Below are positions 39,501 through 48,881 of a stretch of DNA of 64,000 nt, in pieces. The stretch spans positions 13,446,001 through 13,510,000 of the forward strand of contig NW_022881614.1 in NCBI RefSeq assembly GCF_003369915.1, in the 5' to 3' direction. Source of the stretch: Drosophila miranda (lineage: Eukaryota > Arthropoda > Insecta > Diptera > Drosophilidae). The translations under genes and the position numbers were made by a program. Positions within the stretch are counted from its first letter, which is position 1, and each line of letters opens with the position of its first letter. Under the pieces are notes generated by a model. That model was not told the origin of the DNA, made no database searches, and saw only the letters and a list, made by a program, of their open reading frames with translations.

Positions 39501-42500
39501 CAAAGACCGGTAGCAGCACCAAGAACAATACAACCATTTCATAACGCAGTGCAAAGACAACCCCCATCCGTCCCACCACGGAACTCGACCCTACAATACC
39601 CTAATAACACAACGCGGTACAACTATCAAAACCAACCGCACATTGCACCACGACAATACTATCCGCAATTCAGGGAGCAACCATTAGCTGCCCCACGACA
39701 GTATCCCAATTACCAATACGCACCACAATCAGCCCCATCTCGACCTATAGCACCCAAACCGACGTGGACCCAAGCATTCAGACTAGACATGTGAATTACA
39801 TGAACAAACCTCGATTCGAGGCAGGCAAAAGACCACCACCGCCAATAAACCAAACGGACAAGCGACAAAGGAACTTTAACATACAAACGATCGGAAACGA
39901 ACAGGTAGAACCAGCCATTGCCGAAACATACGCTACCATTGCTGATTATGAAAATGCAATTCAAGACTACGAAACTCAGAGTGACCATGACCAAACATTA
40001 AACGAATACATAGCACAAATAGACGGCAACGAAGGGGAGGGCACCAACCATTATGACCAATCGGCACTTAATTTTTTAGAGTAAAGAACTCCACCCTACC
40101 ATATTTCGAATGTAAAGTGGGGGGCAGAGAAACACTCAAAACCCTAATAGACACAGGATCCAATAGAAACTACATTCAACCTAAATGGGTACCAAATCCA
40201 AAAATCAATCAAAAACCATTTAACGCTGTTACCGTAGGGGGCAACGTCCCAATCACTCATCATAAAATAGCCAATCTTTTCAACCATCCCGACATTAATG
40301 TGAAATTCTTTTTACTACCAACATTGGCATCATTTGATGCAATCCTAGGCAGCGATAGCCTAAAAGACATGAAAACGGAAATCAAGCTTATCGAAAAAAT
40401 TATGACCATTCGAAATAATATCATTATACCCATAAAAGAGAAGGAATACGAGGCTGTCAATAGCATCATTCCAAGAACAGAACATCTGACAGAGAAACAA
40501 AAAGATGACTTAGAAAGGCTTGTCAAAACTCACCCAAACCTCTTTGCAGACCCCAACCAAAAACTGACTTACGCAACCAACGTAAGAGCAGAAACTAGGA
40601 CACACCCGTTTTTTCAAAATTCTACCAATATCCCATGTCCTTAAAAGACGAGATAGACATGCAAGTTAAAGAATTGATAAACGACGGAATAATTCAACCC
40701 TCAAGATCACCATACAATTCACCAGTGTGGATTGTACCCAAAAAGGCGGATGCCTCAGGAGTACAAAAATATAGAATGGTAATAGACTATCGAAAACTTA
40801 ATAAAGTCACAATAGCGGATAAATATCCGATTCCAGAGATAAACGAAGTGCTTACCCAATTGGGAAATAACAAGCTCTTCTCCGTGTTAGACCTCAAAAG
40901 TGGATTTCATCAAATCCCGATGAAAAAGTCCGACATAGAAAAAACAGCTTTCTCCGTTAACAACGGAAAATATGAGTTTACATGACTCCCCTTTGGTCTG
41001 AAAAATGCGCCGGCAATATTTCAACGCGTACATGAACATATTGGAAAGATATGTTATATTTATATTGATGACATCATCATATTTAGTAAAGACAACGAAT
41101 CCCATACTAAAAATCGAAACACCATTTTTCGAACTCTGCAAGATGCAAACATGAAGTGTCAGTTGGACAAATGCGAGTTCTACAAAACCAAAGTAGAATT
41201 CCTCGGTTTCGTAATTTCAGATAAAGGCATCGAAACCAATCCAATTAAAGTTCTGGCAATAGCCAACTACCCACAGCCTAGAACATTAAAAGAATTAAGA
41301 GCATTTCTAGGACTGGCTGGATACTACAGGAGGTTCATCAGAAATTTCGCTAAAATTGCAAAACCACTTAGCTCCCTTTTAAGAGGGGAAGACGGACGAG
41401 TGTCCAAAAGAGAGTCCGCAAAAAAAACTATTAAGCTTGATTAAGAAGCTGTGGAAGCCTTCAGCAAATTGAAAAATGCATTGGTATCTGATGAAGTAAT
41501 CCTCCATTATCCTGATACCAACAAAGAATTCCAACTTACAACCGATGCTTCTAACCTCGCCGTAGGCGCTGTGCTATCCCAGGACAATCGTCCTATCTCT
41601 TTCCTTTCACGAACGCTGTCAGGAGCCGAAGAAAACTATGCCACTAATGAAAAGGAAATGTTGGCCACAGATTGGGCTCTGAAAGCTCTCAAAAATTACC
41701 TATACGGTAAAGCAAGGGTTAAGATCTACACGGATCATCAGCTATTGACATACTCCCTTAGCAGTTGGAACGGAAACGCTAGGATTAAAAGATGGAAATC
41801 ATATTTAGAGGAGTATAATTAACTCTGTAGCATCTACACAACACAGCTCTGAAAGCTCATCGGAATTTTTAATTCCAAGCATGGAGGTCTCCTTTAACGC
41901 ATTCAAAAACGAGGGGAACGTTGTGAGTTGCTGCGGACACCGCAACTCTACAGTTATACCCGATACTAAGTCAGTATGGCTCTCCTCCGGCAGACGCCGC
42001 TAATATTAAACGACACGACAAAGAGTGCGTGCGAGAGAGACAGAAAATCAGTCTGAGCGTGACGTCGTGCGCTGCGTAGCCACTGCAAATTGATTTCTTG
42101 CTTTTGGCTACAAAAATGATCCGATCTGATCCAGATTCAGCAATCTGATAGATATGGTCGTTATCTATGATTCTGCGATTCTAGTTTTCTCGTATCCTCA
42201 ATATTGTGGATGAAACAGATTTTCGTCCTTTGTGGGGGCGGAAGTGGGGGGGGGGCGAAATTCTGAGATATACGTTTTATAGTGAGATCTAACAGAAGTG
42301 CGGATACCAAATTTGGTTACTCTAGCCTTAATAGTCTCTGAGATCTGTGGATGCCCCAGATTTTCGTCCTTTGGAGGGGCGGAAGGTGGTGTGGCGAAAT
42401 TTGGACACGAAACGGTCAAGGTCCGATTTCACAGGAGTGTGGATACCAAATTTGGTTGCTCTGGGTCTTATAGTTTCTGAGATCCTTGAACTCATATTTT

Positions 42501-45500
42501 GCAATTGGCAAAACCGACCATGAAACCTGTGTGTTAGAGAGAGACAGAGCGAGAAAGAATGAAATTGTTTTCTTGATTCTGGCTATAATAATTATACGAT
42601 CTGGTTGAGATTTTACACTCTAGAACATATAGTCATCCTCTACGATTCTGCGTTTTTGGTTTAATCGTATCTTTAAAAATGTAGATGCCACAGATTTTCG
42701 TCCTTTGTGGGGGCGGAAGTGGGCGGTGCGAAGTTTTGAAATATTTTTGTAGCAGTGACATATCACAGAAGTCTGGATCCAAAACATCGTTGCTCTAGAT
42801 CTTATAGTCTTTGAGCACTAGGCGCTGAAGGGGACGGACAGACGGACGGACGGACGGACGGACGGACGGACGGACGGACAGACGGACAGACGGACAGACA
42901 GACAGGGCTCAATCGACTCGGCTATTGATGCTGATCCAGAATATATATACTTTATGGGGTCGGAAACAATTCCTTCTGGACGTTACACACATCCACTTTT
43001 ACCACAAATCTAATATACCCCAATACTCATTTTGAGTATCGGGTATAAAAAAATCGCTTGAGGACAAGCTCCATTTAGAGGCGGAAGAGTTAACGACAAA
43101 GTTGCCAAAACACCAGCAACCGACACGAGCCGCTCCAGATCGCCAAAACTGCTGGATCAGCGTCTGGACGATATCCGCCAACGGCGGGGGATTCCGAGAA
43201 ATACCTCGCGGACAGAGATCTGTTCAAGTCTTTGCTGTCGCTGGGAGATAAAGCAGCTCAAGCATACACATACATATGTACATACAAATTGGTACATAAA
43301 CAAAGGCATAGGCATAGGTACAGAGGCACAGGCATAGAAAGGATGGACAGGGTCACAGCGATAAGGAGGATCTGAACTCCGTTGAACAAGACACAAAGCG
43401 GTTCGGTTCGGTTGCTTTAGAGATCAGCGCAAGAGGACTCGATCCGATCAGAGGGCCTGCTGATCGGCTCTCACTCACCTTCGCTGCCATTGGGCTTGGA
43501 GGCAGCCTTGGCCAAGCAACGCGGACAGGATGCGGTTAGGTCGATGAGACTGTGCTCCGGCGCGGCAAATGGCAGATCTTTGTAAACGAAAGTGGTTGGC
43601 GTGGGCGTGGGTAGTGGGTAGTACGCATGTGAGTGGGTTGTGTTGATGTTCGGGTGTGTGGGTGTTTGGTTTTCGGGTGAGTGTGTACTAGCATCAATAC
43701 GCATATTAGATAGCCCTTAGCTGTTGGCTACTCTCTGCTGGCTACCCTCTACTTTCTACAATATGGCAAGGAATTATGACAATCCAACCTTCATGTGACC
43801 ACCGGACCACTCCAGGCAAGGCCCCTCCAGACTGGAGTGGGTGCGCTTTCCATATCTTATCTTCGTACTGTTTTTGGCAATTTAGATACTCGCATTAGCA
43901 TTCTTGGCGGCCACAGGGGGGCCTCCCGCCAATTGCAAATCCATTAAGAACGCAATTGACAAATTGGTCTCGAAATAATAGAAGGAATAAGTTACCGGCG
44001 AAATGGAAATTGTCGCAAGTCACGCAATTCTCGAGTCAGTTGCCGGAGCCAGCTCATCAGGATATAGGGAAAATGCTCGGCAAATTCTTGGGCACAAAGG
44101 AATTACGTAAGATTTATCATTGAGACGTGACTTTCATGGTGGCCGCCTTGCTATGTCATGTACTCGGATATACGCAAAGAGATATACATACACACATACT
44201 ATCTACATATAGTATGTGGCATCGTTGGTCGTTGGTCGCTGTCGCTGTCGCAGTTGCCTGATTTTTATTTTAAAAATACATCTAGCATATATAGTACGTA
44301 TAGTACAGCGCTTTCAAAGTTCTCTTTGTGTGGGTTCCGTCCCGCTAGTAAATATTTTGATTTATTTTAGTTTTCGTTCTTAGAAACTGCTCTGAAACGG
44401 TCGACCTTGACAGTGGATGAAGGAAGAACTGGAAGATCGGTTCCACGAGTGTTTTCGGAAAATGCTTGCAAGTGCGAAACTCCTCTTCTAATCCTTTTTT
44501 CGTTACAAGGCTGCAACTCTACTTACCCTCTTTCTCGGTCAGATCAGAGAACTTGACGCCACCACTAGATATGCGGGAGACGGGGGAGAAACAGAGAGAG
44601 AGAGAGAAAAAGAAACAAAAGCATTAGCATATTTACATTGGTGGACGTGCAGCGTGGCGTCTACCAGGTACGAGTTTCGAATAAGTATGATAGAGATAGG
44701 ATTTTTCTGTCGGAGTGTGGAGGGTTACGAACTCGACCGGTATCAAATATGCATTGCATTTGCATCGGTATCGGTATCGGTTTTCGTGTATGTGTCCTCA
44801 AAGTCTCGGCTGGGCGACCCAGCCTTGAAGGGAGGCAAGCAAATCTACTCGGAGCCAAGTTGAGGGTGCAGCTTCCCCAGTTGGCCCCTTTCGCTTTGAT
44901 TGCCTCCTTTCAAAATTGTAATGTTTTTGTGTGTGTGGAGAGAGAGCATTTACCTGAGTAACACAGTGGCCGTTTCAGGCACGCGGAACACCTGAAAATA
45001 TTTAACATGCTCATTGCTTTGTTTCGAGTTTGCGGGGCAATAGGAAGGTACGAAAGAAAGAGATATAGAGATATTCTAAGCGGGTTCTTTCTTAGTCTGT
45101 TACTGCCCTTCTGCCCGCTGATTGGCCCACCAGGATTGGGCACTACTTACAGCTGCCCGTGGCCCAAAACAGAGCTCAAGCCTCGCAGGCCTTTTCTACC
45201 TATCGGTATCCCGAATACCCGAATGGAATACCCCACAACACTCACCTTCCATCCCAGGTTCTCAAAGAACGTGCACAGACGGGACTGGCCCGTTGTCTTG
45301 CCGCCACAGGGACCTGAAAGTAGTGTTCAAATAATTATTCAGATGGCAATCAACGATTGATTCGACCGACAACTATGAACAAATATCTCGATTGAGCCCC
45401 AAATTCCACTTAGAAGCGAGACAGCAGTGAACGAGCGCGAACAAGTTGCTTAGCTGCCGCTGCTGAGAACTGCTCCAATTCTTCCTCAATTGTGCACCTT

Positions 45501-46604
45501 GCTGGAATGGGGACTGACATTGACTGCAATTACAGAGCTGCTCATGCCCATGGCCATTGTACCGCAATCTCTGGTCTCTGGTCCGTGCATCGATCAGGAA
45601 TTGATCGGCCGGAAACATTATAGCCCTGGGGGACTCATGGGGGATTAGTCATCGAAGTGCAATGCAACGGGCCCCACTTGCCCCTTGCTAAATGAGCCTG
45701 CCTGAATGGGGCCTGTCGTTTATCAGCTTCTTCCTCAGCCTGTCGCCAAATTTCGATTAGTGTGGTGCGGCAGAGGAAGTCAATACCATACCGCCAAAGT
45801 GCGATAATAGACGGCGACAAATACATATGAATATACATTTTTGTGTCTGCTCGCGCAACAGGCAAATAGCAGATAGCAGATGGGCCTCTTCAATACGTCA
45901 ATACCGTTTGTGTTCTAGCTAATCACAGTCATAACTTCGGCCAAATTAAATGATTAGACCACGCCCCCAAGCAATATCATATGAGCGCGGAATAAACAGG
46001 TTTCTGCCTCTCTTTTACATTTAAATGTAAATTATGTGCGGGGCGACTGTAAAATAAAGCCGGTAGCGGCTACCTACTGTGTGGCGGTGGCATTGGCATT
46101 GGCGTAGGCGTTGGGAACCAAACATTATCAAACGGCTAACGCCGCCATTTGAGGGGAAGCTGCGCGCAGGACAAACTACCCCTCCACGCAAGCCTGCGAC
46201 CTTGACATAAATCGGAAACAAAGTGCTCCTGGGGGCTGGCAGGAGACCACTCGAAGAGACACTTGTAACAGATACAGAAAACGCGCACAGCCGAAGAGAA
46301 GCGAAGCCCTTTTTCAGTTTCAGTTTACTGGACTGGAAAACTCACCGCCAGTTAAAACGATTTTGTAGACACGCTTCTCCTTGCTCGACACCGAGCCCAT
46401 CTTGTTCAGTTTCAGGTTCGGCATGGGGCTGGGCTTCGGGGATGTGGATTTTTGGTTCTCGACGAGCTCCTGCTGCTCCTGTCCATTCCTGGCAGCCATC
46501 GCTACTGCTGCTGTCGTTGCCAGCAGAGACTGTTGCCCGTTGCTGACTGGCGCTATCGTGGCGAGGGAGGCAGGTGCCATTAGCTGGTCGGCTGCTGTTG
46601 CCAT
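18573..46604 (-). CDS. ttd14: TTD14-like GTPase/phosphoinositide-binding protein, reading frame intact
   Basis: Fly TTD14 binds GTP and phosphoinositides and is needed for TRPL trafficking in photoreceptors. Coding exons (minus): 46604-46346, 45313-45246, 44991-44954, 44564-44527, 20097-19969, 19903-19767, 19511-19298, 19235-18883 and 18833-18573. They total 1,497 nt and every junction keeps phase, giving 498 residues plus stop. The P-loop (KIVLTGG joined to [10 protein letters not shown]) spans exons 1-2; [12 protein letters not shown] and [13 protein letters not shown] follow, then the C-terminal CYTH-like half. The last intron is the weakest call: its donor GTCCGC and acceptor AAG are poor, and an alternative acceptor at 18840 would break phase. 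Exons 4 and 5 are 24.4 kb apart because of a transposon island. Whether such an intron is spliced cannot be judged here. Confidence 0.88.
20098..22225. other. ttd14 large intron, non-transposon part
   Basis: No gene-like frame. It contains CATA/TACA microsatellites (about 21045-21065, 21135-21200, 21250-21280) and a GA run near 21630. It ends at the gypsy-class LTR. The original intron probably consisted of this stretch plus 43208-44526. Confidence 0.5.
22226..22932 (+). mobile_element. Gypsy-class (errantivirus-like) LTR plus leader, truncated
   Basis: The LTR at 22226-22739 starts AGTTAACGTTCCC and ends CGCAGTTATTTAAT. It is followed by a primer-binding site, TGGCGCCCAACGTGGGGC, and about 175 bp of leader before a Helitron cuts it at 22933. 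The same LTR family lies in reverse orientation at 52131-52650, where it ends an env-bearing element. The coding part is missing here. Confidence 0.8.
22933..24032 (+). mobile_element. INE-1/ISY-like Helitron D, near full length
   Basis: About 1.1 kb from CGAGGGGGAACG to GAGTATCGGGTATA. It carries GAGAGAGACAGAAAA near 23063, a second GA block (AGAGAGAGACAGAGCGAG) near 23550, and a GACG microsatellite at about 23855-23890. It is the best complete forward copy for defining the family. Confidence 0.85.
24033..24234. repeat. Repeat segment X, copy 2
   Basis: Matches 10813-11010 with scattered changes. It is sandwiched between two Helitron fragments. Confidence 0.6.
24235..24668. mobile_element. 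INE-1/ISY-like Helitron fragments E
   Basis: A forward internal fragment (24235-24350) is joined to a reverse fragment of the element's 3' half (24351-24668). The reverse part contains the CCGTCTGTCCGT microsatellite and CCCCATAAAGTATATATATTC. The BEL LTR begins immediately after. Confidence 0.75.
24670..30560 (+). mobile_element. BEL/Pao LTR retrotransposon, nearly complete
   Basis: The 5' LTR at about 24670-25066 starts TGTTCGGGCC and is followed by the primer-binding-like TGGTGACCACCCGACGTGAT. Gag begins at about 25406 (ATGGACAACGATCC). Protease, reverse transcriptase, RNase H and integrase follow in order. The element is cut at about 30560, at the codons just before the expected 3' LTR, by Helitron F. 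It is a different subfamily from the 2-10 kb copies. Confidence 0.85.
25406..26550 (+). pseudogene. BEL/Pao gag, frameshifted
   Basis: The first frame starts [14 protein letters not shown] and runs to 25824. The capsid-like core continues in another frame from 25794 ([19 protein letters not shown]) to 26555. A zinc-knuckle run (CVFCHSAGH, then [14 protein letters not shown] and [13 protein letters not shown]) crosses a second frameshift near 26520-26550. It would package element RNA if intact; two frame changes make it non-functional. Confidence 0.75.
26520..30583 (+). pseudogene. BEL/Pao pol: protease, RT, RNase H, integrase; broken
   Basis: The frame 26450-28165 holds a retropepsin-like site ([14 protein letters not shown]) and the RT palm ([22 protein letters not shown]). 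The frame switches near 28140, then 28200-30293 carries RT connection, RNase H ([28 protein letters not shown]) and integrase. Integrase shows the zinc-binding HH-CC region (about 29490-29620) and a D, D, E core ([28 protein letters not shown]). An in-frame TAA follows TKLN at 30291, and the C-terminal pol tail continues to about 30560 ([19 protein letters not shown]). Confidence 0.85.
30561..31491 (+). mobile_element. INE-1/ISY-like Helitron F, 5'-truncated, expanded GACG array
   Basis: It starts inside the element at GGTATAAAAATGATCC and ends TATCGGGTATA. The microsatellite at about 31274-31340 is an unusually long, almost pure GACG run of some 16 units. Confidence 0.8.
31493..32388 (+). 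mobile_element. INE-1/ISY-like Helitron G, left arm of a palindrome
   Basis: Forward copy from CGAGGGGGAACG, broken after GCGCTGAAGGGG. It forms the left arm of the inverted repeat with element H. Confidence 0.75.
32389..33190 (-). mobile_element. INE-1/ISY-like Helitron H, right arm of a palindrome
   Basis: Reverse-strand copy ending in TTCCCCCTCG. It pairs with G: for example 32237-32295 is the reverse complement of 32389-32447 with few mismatches. Confidence 0.75.
33191..34320 (-). mobile_element. INE-1/ISY-like Helitron I, near full length, reverse
   Basis: It starts with the reverse-complement 3' end (TATACCCGATACTCAAAATG) and ends TTCCCCCTCG at 34320, about 1.13 kb. It includes CCGTCTGTCCGT near 33345-33380. 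A small local duplication (GACTTAGTAGACTTAGACTTAGTAGACC) lies near 34240. Confidence 0.8.
34321..34661. other. Unassigned A/T-rich stretch between Helitron I and a gypsy LTR
   Basis: No recognised repeat and no convincing coding frame. It may be original ttd14 intron sequence or part of an unknown element. Confidence 0.3.
35395..36017 (+). mobile_element. INE-1/ISY-like Helitron J, internally deleted
   Basis: Both family ends are present but the middle is missing, giving only 0.62 kb. It contains GAGAGAGACAGAAAA near 35519. It is inserted in the leader of the second gypsy element and directly followed by K. Confidence 0.8.
36019..37108 (+). mobile_element. INE-1/ISY-like Helitron K, near full length
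   Basis: Tandem to J, from CGAGGGGGAACG to TATCGGGTATAA. It has a short GACG array near 36945. Head-to-tail tandem copies are common for Helitron-derived elements. Confidence 0.8.
37318..38350 (+). mobile_element. INE-1/ISY-like Helitron L
   Basis: Forward copy within the gypsy leader. A deletion after CCGATACTAAGTCG removes the first GAGAGAGACAG block; the GACG array lies at about 38160-38205. Confidence 0.8.
38601..39794 (+). CDS. Gypsy-class gag, open
   Basis: An uninterrupted 397-codon frame, [11 protein letters not shown] to the stop at 39794. The central part (about residues 100-290) has the capsid-like helical pattern of Drosophila gypsy-group gags ([20 protein letters not shown]). 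The C-terminus is rich in Pro, Gln, Asn and Arg, likely for RNA binding, and lacks a CCHC knuckle, as in several members of the group. A second frame (39764-40084) overlaps its end and probably continues into protease by frameshift. The leader is split by Helitrons, so expression is doubtful. Confidence 0.75.
   Translation: MFKFMANPNNLIRPPVLNLAQQEQEGDREARQPQRLIQRQGEHQQHRNMASQEEIVALVTQTLNQQLPTLIGQLTNPTENFLNVPDQGISTEHRANLSDLDKIPNVVKCMREFSGDPCQFSSWKKGVDRILENYTSLKGTAKYFGILHTIRNKITGNADSALESYNVPLDWGALSKVLTLHYADKRDISTLEYQMTTIVQGNNQSVEEFHQTVFRHLTLILNKIGCMEVTRESAALLTKIYRDKALDTFVRGLKGDLSRLLGIKEQEGLPNELHLCLKLENQYYRTNHANGRTQMFRPMDQRPVAAPRTIQPFHNAVQRQPPSVPPRNSTLQYPNNTTRYNYQNQPHIAPRQYYPQFREQPLAAPRQYPNYQYAPQSAPSRPIAPKPTWTQAFRLDM
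40081..41822 (+). pseudogene. Gypsy-class pol: protease, RT, RNase H; truncated
   Basis: Protease has [11 protein letters not shown] (about 40145). A frame change near 40630 leads to RT fingers and palm ([27 protein letters not shown]). An in-frame TGA at about 40983 interrupts the conserved LPFGL box. The catalytic YIDD is present near 41065. A TAA at about 41443 precedes RNase H, which has the usual motifs ([21 protein letters not shown]). Integrase is absent; the Helitron junction lies at about 41909. This copy cannot make a full polymerase. Confidence 0.82.
41910..43048 (+). mobile_element. INE-1/ISY-like Helitron M, near full length
   Basis: Forward copy of about 1.14 kb between gypsy RNase H and the 3' LTR remnant. 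The GACG array at about 42835-42900 is expanded. The first end reads CGAGGGGAACG, one G shorter than in the other copies. Confidence 0.8.
43208..43478. other. ttd14 intron between the island and the candidate exon
   Basis: Resumes what looks like original intron sequence after the truncated LTR. It has CATACA and AGGCATAGG short repeats near 43265-43330 and no coding frame of note. Confidence 0.4.
43479..43577 (-). other. ttd14: Candidate 99-nt cassette exon of ttd14
   Basis: It lies in the large intron between exons 4 and 5. The minus strand has acceptor TTTACAAAG, an open stretch encoding [14 protein letters not shown] followed by a CPRC motif, and a strong donor GTGAGT. The exon is 99 nt and phase 1 at both ends, exactly as exons 4 and 5 require, so inclusion adds 33 residues without shifting the frame. 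It would fall just after the P-loop region (after LTEKE, before YKFQENL). The alternative is a chance open frame, but matching splice sites plus matching phase make that less likely. Confidence 0.55.
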
Positions 46605-48400
46605 CTTCGTCGGTCCCTGTCAACTCTCGTGGCAGGCGCAACAGCGGTGGTTGGGCTCTCCGTCAGTGTCTGATATACGAGGAAACTCTTCTACGCCGCA
46701 AAACTGAGCAAATGCATGTGCCTTTTTAAGGTTATGAAGGGTCGTGGACAGCAAAATCTGTGCAATTTATAAGAACATTCAAATGTTATTGGCGAAGCCC
46801 CCTTTTTCGGCGTTGAGTTATTCGATGGAATTTCAAGAGCTTGGATGGAATATATATTTATTATTATTACCACGGATTGGGGTTGAAAACTATGACACGC
46901 GCGCTGCAATTTTAAACATGCGTGGAGTAAAGTATTGGTTGGACTTGGTCATTCCTACAGATTGCGCGGGACCTCACCGAAATGCGACGATTCGACTCTT
47001 ATGATACACCATACGACCTCGGGGCCAACGTCAGGCGCAATGCTTTGTGCCACATCCGATTTTATCGCTATCAAAGTCTATTCGATTTATAGTTGATCAG
47101 CATTTTGTTATTGAGTTGACACCGCATCCGAACATTACACAAGTGAAAAAAACAATATGAGAAAATTTGTGCCGACGGCGGTCTTTATTGTACGAGTGAA
47201 TGCATGGTATAAGTATTCTAGGTAAGGACCGCTCACAATGTGTCCTCTTAAGGTTTTTTGTCTTAAATAACTAATAGCTACTGCAATGTACATTGTTTTT
47301 AACAATTAAGTTGTTAGGTCATACAAATAGACCCGTTCGAAATAATTATTTAAACTAATGGAAGTTGAGAGTAGTACCTTCTTTCTAACATTGGCGCTTC
47401 GGTGGCCGTACCTAAAGCACCATTCTACCCTGGTTCGGTCTGGTATGAGAGCAGTGTGGCCGCTTTGCAAATTTAACAAAATGGCTTGTTTTTGAAGTGG
47501 AAAAGTTAGTAGAATTCATTTGGGATTCCCCAGTTCGGGTGGTTCCAGAAATTAGTTCTGATTATACTAAGATTTGATTCTTCTCGTGAGTTTGTACAAC
47601 TGCCGAGCTCGTAATATAAATAGAACCATACAAAATTCTGAGTTATACATATATAGCGATATAGGTTATACGATTGCTGGCATTTGTGGATTACCTGAAC
47701 TTTAGCATTTTTAGAGAATAATGACACTTTTTGAAGAAGCTCTCGCCACAATATCAGAAGAGACTTTATTTTGTATATGCTCCGTGGCCTATTAATCATA
47801 TATCATATTGGACTTCACATTCGAAAAATTGTTCATTAGTGTATTCCACGTAGTGTAAGTACGAATAATATCTGATAGGATACCCATTATATCTAAATCC
47901 GTTTCAGGAATCCCCAGACCTTTTGGCGCGCACCACACGTATCCAATCGATAGTATCGAATGCCGTTTGGTGGGATTTTCTATCTTCTATATCCTAGCCT
48001 ACTCGTGGTCAGCATCAGGAATTCGATCTTTGACATCCAAATCTCAGTGGATATCGGAGGTTTTTCAAATTTGCTCTTCCATGGGGATTACATTAAAAAA
48101 AAACGGCCAAAAATGTTTGAAACGTACACATTTCCCCTTTTGGTAATTACATAAAAATGTAGTTAATACGTCGCAACCAGTGGAAATTAATTAATTTAGT
48201 GGAAATTGTTATTGACCAATTTAGCTTGAACTTTATTTCTTAAGCAATACAATAAAGATGATATATTTCATGTAACTATTCTTTTAGGAAATTGATTGAT
48301 CAATCGGCTAAAATAACGAGTTGAGAGCTGAGGTTATTAGAAAGCTAGTAGTATTGAACCGAATATCAAAATCGAGGAATATGATGGAACGTGAACAGAA
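46605..48400. other. Intergenic region between ttd14 and slim (divergent genes)
   Basis: A/T-rich with no supported gene; short open frames (46744-47004, 47960-48154) show no domain features. A DRE-like ATCGATA lies near 47954. The ttd14 promoter should lie near 46605-46720 but I see no clear core element. Confidence 0.4.
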
Positions 48401-48407
48401 ATAATTC

Positions 48408-48508
48408 GTCAGTATATTTACGGTATATTTTTAAATTGAAACGAAATATTTTGGTATATTTCTGAGGGTTGGACGGTATATTTCAACGATAAATCCGCGG
48501 TCACACTG
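48408..48508 (+). promoter_or_regulatory. Motif 1 plus Motif 6 cluster, promoter of slim
   Basis: CGGTCACACTG at 48498-48508 matches the Drosophila core-promoter Motif 1 (YGGTCACACTR, bound by M1BP). Two exact matches to Motif 6 (KTYRGTATWTTT) lie at 48408-48419 and 48450-48461, and two near matches (GGTATATTT) near 48422 and 48475. This combination is typical of broadly expressed fly genes. It sits about 375 bp before the first ATG of slim. Confidence 0.75.
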
Positions 48509-48881
48509 TTTTGCAGTTTAAAGCGTAGTTGTTAAAATGGATTAATTTACTTAATGCAGTTCCAATCAATGTGCAATAAAAATAATAATTACAAGTTCGT
48601 GTCGTAATAATTTCAACGATAAATAATATTTTCCCCATATCATACACATGTGCCACAGATGTGTGTGAGTGCGAGCGAGGAATGTCAAAATGACAGCAAC
48701 AAAGCAAGCAGTATAGCAAAACCAGCTGGCGAGGTCGTGGCCCTCTCCCGAAAACAACAATATCCAAAATTCGTAAAAATTGGACAATATTTTCAGTTCA
48801 GTTCTATAGAAATCCCCAAGAAAACAATATTGAACAGGATTCAAAATTGTCTATTATATAAATCAGTTAATTAAGCGTGGT

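Larger units (their letters stand above)
34662..43207 (+). mobile_element. Second gypsy-class LTR retrotransposon, split by four nested Helitrons
   Basis: The 5' LTR at 34662-34959 starts AGTTAACGACAAAG and is followed by primer-binding site TGGCGCCCGAGCAGGGAC. Leader pieces lie at 34960-35394, 37109-37317 and 38351-38600, interrupted by Helitrons J/K and L. Gag is 38601-39794 and pol 40081-41820. Helitron M fills 41910-43048 where integrase should be. The first 120 bp of the 3' LTR survive at 43088-43207. The LTR and primer site differ from those of the 22226/52131 family. Confidence 0.82.

Noticed and set aside
46744..47004. 86-codon open frame upstream of ttd14
   Set aside because: No recognisable motif, and it lies where the ttd14 promoter and 5' UTR are expected.
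47940..48160. A small gene near 47960 (64 codons)
   Set aside because: No domain, no splice signals and low-complexity A/T context. Only a DRE-like ATCGATA is notable.
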